A stretch of 6,445 nucleotides of DNA. Source: Auritidibacter sp. Marseille-P8566 (GTDB lineage: Bacteria > Bacteroidota > Bacteroidia > Flavobacteriales > Flavobacteriaceae). Below are positions 1-6,445 of this stretch, piece after piece; position 1 is the first letter of the stretch; every line of letters starts with the position of its first letter. The DNA lies in assembly GCA_943325595.2 (NCBI GenBank), contig CALPQA020000113.1, positions 1-6,445 of the forward strand. Reading direction: 5' to 3'. Position numbers and translations under genes: made by a program. The notes beneath the pieces were generated by a model. That model searched no databases and had not been told where the DNA came from. It was given only the letters and a program-made list of their open reading frames with translations.

Positions 1-1684
1 CTGTAGCGACTTATTAGAAGAAGTTCCAGTTTCTCAACCATCAGCTGAAAATTCATTTAAAACAGAAGCAAATGCCAGAGCTGCAATTGTGGGTGTATAT
101 AATTCGTTACAACTAGAAGGTGTATACGGTAAGAGTCAAAGTTTTTTTACTACAGATGAAAATAATGCAGGATCAAAAGTGCCGCTTTCAGGACTAAACT
201 TATTCACTTTCACTGCTGATAATATTGAAGTAATTTTGCCTATTTGGAGAGACCATTATAATGGAATAAATCGAGCTAATCTAGCGATATCTAAAATTCC
301 AAGTATTGATATGGATATTGCTGAAAGAAATAATTTAGTTGCTGAAGCAAAATTTATTAAAGCGTTATTGTACTTCAACTTAATCCGATATTATGGGGAT
401 GTACCTTATAAAGAATCAGAAACGAGTTCATTGAATGATTTAAATATTCCTAGAACTCCTGTAGCAACTATTTATGAAAATATAATTAGAGATCTTGAAT
501 ATGGAGTTGTTAATTTAAAAGTAAAAACCGCTGGTTTAGCAGGACATGCTACTCAAGATGCAGCCAAAACTTTATTAGCGAGTATATATCTTACAAGAGG
601 AAGTATGGCTAAAAGAGATAATACTGGTAATGGAATTGCCGATTTTGCTTTGGCGGCTAGATATGCAAAAGAGGTAATAGATTCAAATAGATATTCCTTG
701 TGTAATTATTTCCCAGATGCGTTTACTGTACAAAATAAAAACAATAATGAAATTATTTTTGACGTACAATTTAAATCACCTGGACTTGGTGTAGGCAATA
801 CAATTGCCATTAACATGGGACTGCCTTCCGATGCTTCTGGGGTAAACAATTTACTTGTCGGTGGCTCACAAGCTGCTATAAGAGCGAATCCTTATCACCA
901 ATATTATTATGAGGCAGCAGATAGTGTTCGCTTGCAATGGACAGATGCGAGAATTAAAATAGTTTCCGCTACTGGTAAATTTACAAGATTAAGTGCTGTT
1001 GATAAAGAACCTGTAGCTGCTGCAAAATTCAGACGCTATCCTGTGCATGATCCCAACTTTCCTATCAAAGCCCAAGGTGACTACGATGTAAACTGGCCAA
1101 TTTTTAGGTATGCAGAAGTATTGTTAATTTATGCAGAGGCTTTAAACGAATCTAATGGACCCACACAAGCCGCAATTGATGCTTTAAACCAACTTAGAAA
1201 TAGAGCCAGAAACGTTAATATTGGAGGAGTGCACGCTGATGTTTTACCACGTTCCTTGACACTTCAAAGATCTACCGGCTTAGCTAATTTGACTGCTAGC
1301 AGCCCATTAGTTTCAACTCAAGCTGCTTTTAGGAATTATATCTTCTATGAGAGAAGTAGAGAGTTAAGTGCAGAAGGCAAAAGATGGTTTGATTTGGTGC
1401 GCTGGGGTACCCTAAAATCTACTTTGCGTGATATGGTTAACAAAATGAGTACAAAGTCATTAGAAGCGCCTGTAGTTCAATGGCCTCCATTGCCTGCAAT
1501 TACACAGCCGGCTGCAACTACACAAGTAAAATGGACAGCTTATTGGGCAGGAGGTAGTGGACAAATTTTCGAATGGAATAAAATTACTGGAAATGTACAG
1601 GACTTTCATATGTTATTGCCAATACCAAATAATGAGAGATTAGCAAATCCTTCAATCGGGGGAAATAATCCTGGATACAATTAA
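1..1684 (+). CDS. SusD/RagB-family outer-membrane glycan-binding lipoprotein (5' end outside window)
   Basis: This is a SusD-like lipoprotein, the surface partner of a SusC-type TonB-dependent transporter, which captures oligosaccharides at the outer membrane. The frame is open from base 2 and gives 560 residues. Residue 1 is a cysteine followed by SDLLEEVP, which looks like the lipidated cysteine of the mature protein, so only the signal peptide is missing. Family signatures, numbered from that cysteine, are: an N-terminal helix with ARAAIVGVYNSLQ (about 25-37); the TPR-like segment EAKFIKALLYFNLIRYYGDV (115-134); PIFRYAEVLLIYAEALNE (366-383); ERSRELSAEGKRWFDLVRWG (450-469); and the C-terminal pattern LLPIPNNERLANP, ending NNPGYN (538-560). 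A GTG at 89-91 could be taken as a start, but it is the Val codon inside AAIVGVYN, and typical SusD sequence continues upstream. A tryptophan- and proline-rich stretch (about 489-529) could be a glycan-facing loop. The substrate cannot be deduced. Family assignment is very secure; the specific role is inferred. Confidence 0.96.
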   Translation, partial: CSDLLEEVPVSQPSAENSFKTEANARAAIVGVYNSLQLEGVYGKSQSFFTTDENNAGSKVPLSGLNLFTFTADNIEVILPIWRDHYNGINRANLAISKIPSIDMDIAERNNLVAEAKFIKALLYFNLIRYYGDVPYKESETSSLNDLNIPRTPVATIYENIIRDLEYGVVNLKVKTAGLAGHATQDAAKTLLASIYLTRGSMAKRDNTGNGIADFALAARYAKEVIDSNRYSLCNYFPDAFTVQNKNNNEIIFDVQFKSPGLGVGNTIAINMGLPSDASGVNNLLVGGSQAAIRANPYHQYYYEAADSVRLQWTDARIKIVSATGKFTRLSAVDKEPVAAAKFRRYPVHDPNFPIKAQGDYDVNWPIFRYAEVLLIYAEALNESNGPTQAAIDALNQLRNRARNVNIGGVHADVLPRSLTLQRSTGLANLTASSPLVSTQAAFRNYIFYERSRELSAEGKRWFDLVRWGTLKSTLRDMVNKMSTKSLEAPVVQWPPLPAITQPAATTQVKWTAYWAGGSGQIFEWNKITGNVQDFHMLLPIPNNERLANPSIGGNNPGYN

Positions 1685-1702
1685 TAAAAAAAAATATATA
1701 GT
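1685..1702 (+). promoter_or_regulatory. A-rich translation initiation region of the small lipoprotein gene
   Basis: The 18 bases between the susD-like stop and the next ATG consist of an A run followed by alternating TA, with no GGAGG-like motif. Bacteroidota commonly initiate translation from A-rich leaders without a Shine-Dalgarno pairing, so this fits. The short gap and lack of a hairpin indicate that both genes share one transcript. I see no separate promoter here. Confidence 0.5.
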
Positions 1703-2434
1703 ATGAAAACCAAATATTCAATAAGTATTTTAATGCTTTTAACGATTTCGTTTTGTTTCACTTCTTGTGAGAAAGATGAATTAGATACCTGGGTAAGTTT
1801 AGAAGCTGATAAAACAACAGTAGCTGTAAATGAAACCGTATCTTTTAAAATGGCAGGCAATGCCGAAACCTATGTTGTTTATACTGGAGATACTGGACAC
1901 GATTTTGCAAAAAGTTATTTAGTAATTACTGGAGGAAAAAAAGTTGACCAAGAGGATTATGTACTAACACAAGCCAAATTAGATACTTGGACACCTGTAT
2001 TGAACAATGAAATAATAGCGTATAATATTTTAAATCCCAATACAACACTTGATGCTAATGCTATAATTACTGGCTTAAGGAGGTTGGTAGACAAATCTTA
2101 CTATAAAGATACTGCTGCAAATCGCATAAGAGAGTTAATGCCAACACTCAAAACATATTTTGATTGTCAAAACCTAGTGGACAGCTATTTTACTAATTTA
2201 AGTGTATTATTAACACCTGTGGGGGGATTTTCTACTGGTGTAGCAATAAATAGATATAATTTGACTTATTCTTATAAATTTACTACTCCTGGAACCTATG
2301 TAGTAACTTTATTGGGTACTAGATTAAGTGATAAAAATTATTCAGGTTCTGGTTTTATTTATAATAGCACTTCATCAGCGAGTGATTATACTTATAAAAG
2401 AAATACAAACACGGTAACCATTGTCGTACAATAA
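1703..2434 (+). CDS. Small surface lipoprotein with split PKD/Ig-like fold, SusE/SusF-position PUL protein
   Basis: This complete 243-residue lipoprotein is probably surface exposed and accessory to the SusC/SusD-type system. A signal peptide (Lys2 and Lys4, hydrophobic about 7-19) leads to the lipobox FTSC with Cys22. The residues after it, EKDELD, are acidic like lipoprotein export signals known in Capnocytophaga and Flavobacterium. Residues 31-68 (VSLEADKTTVAVNETVSFKM, then VVYTGDTGHDF) resemble the first strands of a PKD/Ig-like domain, including the GD-G turn. Residues 189-206 (YSYKFTTPGTYVVTLLGT) match the later PKD strands, and NTVTIVVQ (236-243) would be the last strand. Between them lie about 110 residues (72-182) that I cannot assign; 118-165 looks helical. 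The position after susD matches the slot used by SusE/SusF or other glycan-binding lipoproteins. No catalytic motif is visible. A relationship to DUF5017-type PUL lipoproteins is possible but unconfirmed. The ATG at 1703 is chosen because a full signal peptide follows it directly. Confidence 0.9.
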   Translation: MKTKYSISILMLLTISFCFTSCEKDELDTWVSLEADKTTVAVNETVSFKMAGNAETYVVYTGDTGHDFAKSYLVITGGKKVDQEDYVLTQAKLDTWTPVLNNEIIAYNILNPNTTLDANAIITGLRRLVDKSYYKDTAANRIRELMPTLKTYFDCQNLVDSYFTNLSVLLTPVGGFSTGVAINRYNLTYSYKFTTPGTYVVTLLGTRLSDKNYSGSGFIYNSTSSASDYTYKRNTNTVTIVVQ

Positions 2435-2473
2435 TACAATTATATCTTAGATTTTATTAATAAATTTAACTCT

Positions 2474-2504
2474 TAGACCTGTCAATAGACAGGTCTATTT
2501 GTTT
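2474..2504 (+). terminator. Rho-independent terminator of the susD-lipoprotein operon
   Basis: A perfect 10-bp stem, TAGACCTGTC (2474-2483) and GACAGGTCTA (2488-2497), encloses the tetraloop AATA and is followed by TTTGTTT (2498-2504). It starts 39 bases after the lipoprotein stop codon. The T-rich tail lies only on the right, so the hairpin should terminate rightward transcription. The reverse direction has no T tract after the stem and should be a poor terminator. Confidence 0.85.
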
Positions 2505-2780
2505 AAAAAAATGTGTTTATTCAATATTAAATTAAAATCAATAAATAGATTAATTCTGAAATATTAATTTATTAACCAAGCTAATTTTCTGAACCCTCAA
2601 TTATTATTGTATAGAAAAGTAATCTCGTCGGTATTAAATTGCCAAAGATTATAGATTTTCTTACAATTAGATGTCAAAATTTAAAAGGACTTTTCTTGCA
2701 GTTTTATACAACTCAATTTCGTATTAAAAGCTAAGTTCTTTTTTGCCTTTTTTAATTATGGCTAGAAGATATCAATTACT
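2505..2780. other. AT-rich convergent intergenic spacer without recognised genes
   Basis: Together with the terminator region, this forms the 346-base gap between the two converging genes. It is very AT-rich and has stops in all frames read; I see no coding stretch worth calling. No tRNA, IS end or long repeat was seen. I found no convincing terminator for the leftward regulator gene. The best candidate, AAAAG-GA-CTTTT at 2683-2694, has only a two-base loop and a weak stem. No good match to the Bacteroidota promoter elements (TTTG and TAnnTTTG) was found on either strand. Confidence 0.6.
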
Positions 2781-5700
2781 TTAGTCCTTCAATTTGTTTT
2801 TTAAAATATATTCTGAAGGCGACATTTTGCAATGAGATTTGAACCACTTAGAAAAATACTGTGGATTAGAATGACCTATGGCATAAGCAATCTCAGATAT
2901 ATTTAGATCTGATTCTAGTAAAAGTGTTATAGCTTTTTTCAATCGAACCGAATTTATAAGCTCTTTACCAGTAGTACCTGTTATTATCTTAACTTTTCTA
3001 AAAAAGGTGGAACGACTCATTGAAAATTCATCTGCGATGTTTACTATATTCAAATTATCTTCTTCTATATGATCGTTAACATATTTCAGTAGTTTTTCAA
3101 TAAATTCTTTGTCTTTTTTGTTTGTGGTAATATCCCCAGCATCTTCATATTTATTAGTGGCAAATAGATTTTTTAATTTGTTTCTGGACTCTATCAGGTT
3201 TTTGATAGTTAGGTTTAAAATTTTAATATTAAAGGGTTTAGGGACAAAGTAATCTGCTCCAGATTGTACTCCTTTAAATTCGCTATCCATATCACCCTGT
3301 GCTGTTAATAAAATTACGGGGATATGCGAAGTGTTTATATCGTTCTTAATTGTAACGCACAGTTCAAGACCATTCATTTCGGGCATTACTATGTCACTGA
3401 TAATTACGTCGGGCTGCAATTTATTTGCCAATTCAACTCCAATTTTTCCATTTTCTGCCGTATATACATTATAGGTGTCAGAAAAGTAATCGGACATATT
3501 TTCAAGTAATTCAATATTGTCATCGATGTATAAAATAGTAGGTTTTTCGTCATTAAATTCTATATTCTCATCAGGTATTTCATCATTAATTATGATTTCA
3601 TCAGTATCATTTGGAGTAAACAGGGAGGTCATAGCGTTATTCCAAATGGCGCTATCAGATTTTTCTTCATTAGAATAAATATTTTCATCAATTGGTAATT
3701 TCAATGTAAATACAGTTCCTTTATTCAATTCACTACTAACTGAAATTGTCCCTTTATGCAGTTCAATCAAAGATTTTGTCAAAGACAAGCCTATTCCAAA
3801 TCCATTAACATAGCGGTCCATATTGCCCCCGTGATGGTAAAATCTATTGAATATTTTAGACAAATGATTGGGGTCTATTCCTGAGCCATTATCGCAAACC
3901 TCAATTGTTAAAAATCCTTCGTCTACAGATAAGATTGCTTTTATTACAATTTTCCCTCCTTTATTGGTGTGTTTAATGGCATTGGAAACTAGATTATACA
4001 TAATTTTTCCAAGAGCATTTTTATCAAACCAAATAAATAATTCAGGTTCATCAGCATCAATCGAGATTTTAATTTCTTTTGATTTTGCCAATGACTTGAA
4101 AACAATTTTAATGTTTTTTAAAAACGAAATCATATCGTTTTTCTGAACTTTTAGTTGGTAATTACCAGTTTCCATTTTGTGAATAGCCAATAATTCATTG
4201 GTCAATTCCAAAAGATTATTTACATTTTTATCAATAGTTAATGCTTCTTTTTCTTGTTTTGGATTCAACTTAAAATTAGAAATTAGTTTTTCAATAGAAC
4301 ATAAAATTAGTGTTAAGGGTGTTCTGATTTCATGTGATATGTTGATAAAGAATTCCAATTTCGAATTATTGATTTTCTCCATCTGCTCTTGATATTGTTT
4401 TTCTAATTGCTCTTTGTTTTTTTTCTCAAGTCGCTTTTTTGTAATTGATGAAATTAAATTGATTAAAAAATAAAGCATAATTATATAAAGACAAAATGCC
4501 GGAAATGTAAACCAAAATAAAGGTTTAATTTCTATTGGTAATGAGGTATATTCTGAATCCCATTTTCCATCTTCGTTTGATACTTTTATTTTGAATGTAT
4601 AATTACCTGTAGGTAAATTTTTATAATCTGCTGCATAAACATTAGCAGATGCCGATAACCAATTCTCATCAAATCCTTCCAAAATATAGGAGTATTTACA
4701 ATTTTTTTGATTGTAGTAATTCGGAGATAGAAAGTTGATTTTTAAATTATTTTCGAAATTACGTAGTGTGAGAATGGAAGAATCATCCTTAGGCCTTCTA
4801 TCATTTACATTTATACCATTGATAATTATGTCCGCAATATTTACAGGTTCGTTGTAATTGGCCTGTTTTGTTTTATCGGGAGAAAAAGTAGAAATACCAT
4901 CAATGCCCCCGAAATAGAGTAATCCATTGGAATCGGAATAAGAGGAATGTTCTGTAAATTCATAGTTTTGAATACCATCGTTTATGTCATAAATTGTTGT
5001 CTTATAAGCTTGATTTAATTTAACTAAACCCCTATTTGTGCCTATCCATATATTTCCTTGCTTATCGGTTTCGATTGATTGAATTAAATTACTAGGTAAT
5101 CCGTCTCGAATTGTGAATTTTTTTATTTTTGAAGCTGCACCAACTTTAGATAATTTAATTTGAAACAATCCATTTTTTGTACCTATCCAACTATTGTTTT
5201 TATTGTCAAGAAGTATGTCACATATATAGTCATTAGTATCCAGACTATTTGGGTTTTGATTATAATGGGAAAAATTTTTAATGGTAAAATCATTGTTTAA
5301 TTTGGCTACAACGAGACCTTTTGTTTGCGTTCCAATCCATAAAAAATTGTGTACGGGATCATATTTTACGATACGCACGAAATTTATGGAATTTAAAGAG
5401 GATGGAATCAAATTTTTATAGGTGACACGATTCACTAATTCAAAATCATTCGTTAATGTAAAACTCATGAGATTATTGTCAGTTCCTAGCCAGTAATGAT
5501 TTTTGACATTCGCAATTGAAAATACAATGGGATTGGTCTTATTGTTCGTATTTAGTTTTTTAGTGTTATAATTGTTTCTTTCAAAAGTGACTAGATATAA
5601 GCCGTCAGAGGCGCCTACAAGAACGTGTTTATTATCTATTTTGGATAATGCAAAAATCGATTTTCCATTTAGTATTGACTTCACTATTGTTTGATTGGTG

Positions 5701-6445
5701 GTGTCATAAATAAAAAGCCCTTCAAATAAAGTACCTACCCACAAATTACCATTGTCATCTTTAATAATTGATCGAGTATTACTAACCGTTGAGTTGTTTT
5801 CATAATCTTTAATTTGATAGTTTTTAAATTTTAGTCCCGAATTATTTTGAAAAAACACACCGTTTCCTAATGATCCAATCCACAGGGTTTTATCTCGAGA
5901 AATAAAAATACTTTTTATTTTTCTAGTCGGTAAATCAATTGCGGTAATAGTTGAAGAGGTAAAATCATTTTTCCTAAGGGCTACATTATTTATTTTAATA
6001 GCCCCGTCGGCTCGGGATGTCACAATAAGATTGTTTTGATGATCTTGAATGATGTTTGCTATTCTAGAAAAATTGATGGGAGAATCCTTTTTGGGATAAA
6101 TTTTAGTTGCTACATAATTTCCTTTATCTCCTTTTAAATGAAATAAACCATTGTTTTGAGTACCTACCCAAATATTGGAAAAGTTATCTTGGAAAAAAGC
6201 AGATATAGTAATATCCGCAGATGGTTCTATGCGAATTTTTGCTAAAACTATTAATTTATTACTACTGATTTTGGTTAAAATAACTTGGTTTTTATTAGTC
6301 AACCAATAGTTTCCATTTTTATCTTTTTCACAAATTTTCAAAGATTCAAGGTCTAAACTGGAAGGGATTTTATATCGAATACTTTTTTCGCAAATAGATT
6401 TTGTGTTTTCCTCCGTAAAAAGTTCTTTTCCAGAATTGATACTCC
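2781..6445 (-). CDS. Hybrid two-component system (HTCS) sensor/regulator of a PUL (5' end outside window)
   Basis: This one-chain sensor kinase and transcription activator detects a glycan fragment in the periplasm and switches on PUL genes. The frame is open to the right edge and gives 1220 residues, numbered here from the first full codon (6443-6441). Eleven propeller-blade motifs of the type NIWVGTxNNGLF fall about every 45 residues (44-522). They are followed by a Y_Y_Y domain (about 577-640), one membrane helix (643-667), a basic coiled coil (668-692), a HisKA domain with His704 in NISHEIRTPLTLIL, and a HATPase domain. The HATPase has Asn817/Asn821, DNGSGID (851-857) and NGFGIGLSL (880-888). 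An acidic linker (about 919-966) leads to a receiver with Asp974/Asp975, phospho-acceptor Asp1017 in SDIVMPEMNG, Thr1047 and Lys1069. The C-terminal AraC-type domain (about 1116-1220) has two helix-turn-helix units. All key catalytic residues are present. A TTG at 6341-6339 is an internal Leu codon, since blade-like sequence continues upstream. About 130-150 residues are probably missing (three blades plus signal peptide). The gene converges with the susD operon, its likely target; the effector is unknown. Confidence 0.97.
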   Translation of the reverse strand, partial: SINSGKELFTEENTKSICEKSIRYKIPSSLDLESLKICEKDKNGNYWLTNKNQVILTKISSNKLIVLAKIRIEPSADITISAFFQDNFSNIWVGTQNNGLFHLKGDKGNYVATKIYPKKDSPINFSRIANIIQDHQNNLIVTSRADGAIKINNVALRKNDFTSSTITAIDLPTRKIKSIFISRDKTLWIGSLGNGVFFQNNSGLKFKNYQIKDYENNSTVSNTRSIIKDDNGNLWVGTLFEGLFIYDTTNQTIVKSILNGKSIFALSKIDNKHVLVGASDGLYLVTFERNNYNTKKLNTNNKTNPIVFSIANVKNHYWLGTDNNLMSFTLTNDFELVNRVTYKNLIPSSLNSINFVRIVKYDPVHNFLWIGTQTKGLVVAKLNNDFTIKNFSHYNQNPNSLDTNDYICDILLDNKNNSWIGTKNGLFQIKLSKVGAASKIKKFTIRDGLPSNLIQSIETDKQGNIWIGTNRGLVKLNQAYKTTIYDINDGIQNYEFTEHSSYSDSNGLLYFGGIDGISTFSPDKTKQANYNEPVNIADIIINGINVNDRRPKDDSSILTLRNFENNLKINFLSPNYYNQKNCKYSYILEGFDENWLSASANVYAADYKNLPTGNYTFKIKVSNEDGKWDSEYTSLPIEIKPLFWFTFPAFCLYIIMLYFLINLISSITKKRLEKKNKEQLEKQYQEQMEKINNSKLEFFINISHEIRTPLTLILCSIEKLISNFKLNPKQEKEALTIDKNVNNLLELTNELLAIHKMETGNYQLKVQKNDMISFLKNIKIVFKSLAKSKEIKISIDADEPELFIWFDKNALGKIMYNLVSNAIKHTNKGGKIVIKAILSVDEGFLTIEVCDNGSGIDPNHLSKIFNRFYHHGGNMDRYVNGFGIGLSLTKSLIELHKGTISVSSELNKGTVFTLKLPIDENIYSNEEKSDSAIWNNAMTSLFTPNDTDEIIINDEIPDENIEFNDEKPTILYIDDNIELLENMSDYFSDTYNVYTAENGKIGVELANKLQPDVIISDIVMPEMNGLELCVTIKNDINTSHIPVILLTAQGDMDSEFKGVQSGADYFVPKPFNIKILNLTIKNLIESRNKLKNLFATNKYEDAGDITTNKKDKEFIEKLLKYVNDHIEEDNLNIVNIADEFSMSRSTFFRKVKIITGTTGKELINSVRLKKAITLLLESDLNISEIAYAIGHSNPQYFSKWFKSHCKMSPSEYILKNKLKD

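Noticed and set aside
89..91. GTG as the start codon of the SusD-like gene
   Set aside because: The frame is open upstream to base 2 and encodes a lipid-anchor cysteine and typical SusD N-terminal sequence, so this GTG is an internal valine codon.
2515..2580. AATATTAA / ATATTAATTTATTAA similarities as a repeat or operator
   Set aside because: The matches are imperfect and made only of A and T in a very AT-rich stretch, so chance is sufficient.
2641..2660. Possible leftward promoter element (TAATCTTTG on the minus strand)
   Set aside because: The spacing differs from TAnnTTTG, no matching -33 TTTG was seen, and transcription would only run antisense into the end of the lipoprotein gene.
2690..2780. 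Possible decayed coding remnant on the minus strand of the spacer (lysine-rich short frames)
   Set aside because: The frames are interrupted by stops every 10-20 codons and match no family I recognise. AT-rich noncoding sequence explains them.
3324..4392. Three open frames of 61-92 codons on the + strand (3324-3509, 3868-4146, 4198-4392)
   Set aside because: They lie opposite the kinase and receiver domains of the HTCS, whose frame is intact and conserved. Their translations show no recognisable domain, and they have no operon context. They are antisense shadows.
6339..6341. TTG as the start codon of the HTCS gene
   Set aside because: The frame continues without a stop to the window edge, and an HTCS needs a signal peptide and more propeller blades upstream. 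The codon is an internal leucine.

Overview
The window looks like chromosomal DNA from a low-GC member of the Bacteroidota, most likely a Flavobacterium-type flavobacterium. The reasons are the strong A+T bias, a SusD/RagB-family lipoprotein, a hybrid two-component system (HTCS) regulator found almost only in this phylum, A-rich sequence rather than a Shine-Dalgarno motif before the one visible start codon, and acidic residues directly after the lipid-anchor cysteines. It appears to be one edge of a polysaccharide utilization locus (PUL). The glycan cannot be named, because no glycoside hydrolase, polysaccharide lyase or sulfatase lies in the window.

Layout: positions 1-1684 (+) hold a SusD-like glycan-binding lipoprotein, cut by the window edge almost exactly at its lipidated cysteine, so only the signal peptide is missing. 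After an 18-base gap comes a complete small lipoprotein gene (1703-2434, +) in the SusE/SusF-like position of the operon. It has a PKD/Ig-like beta-sandwich signature interrupted by about 110 residues of unassigned sequence. A strong hairpin terminator (2474-2504) ends this operon. An AT-rich spacer without genes follows to 2780. The rest of the window (2781-6445, -) is one convergent gene for an HTCS regulator. Its stop is at 2783 and its start lies beyond the right edge. It carries a periplasmic beta-propeller sensor, Y_Y_Y domain, membrane helix, histidine kinase, receiver and AraC-type DNA-binding domain in one chain.

How the genes probably work together (inference from characterised PULs): a SusC-like TonB-dependent transporter, expected just left of the window, would pair with the SusD-like protein to bind and import an oligosaccharide. 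The small surface lipoprotein would help capture the glycan. The HTCS would sense a breakdown product in the periplasm and activate the susCD-type operon.

Apparent starts at position 89 (GTG, + strand) and position 6341 (TTG, - strand) are internal codons. Both frames stay open to the window edges and keep family-typical sequence there. I found no RNA gene, mobile element, CRISPR array or evident new defence or metabolic system. The least explained element is the small lipoprotein.
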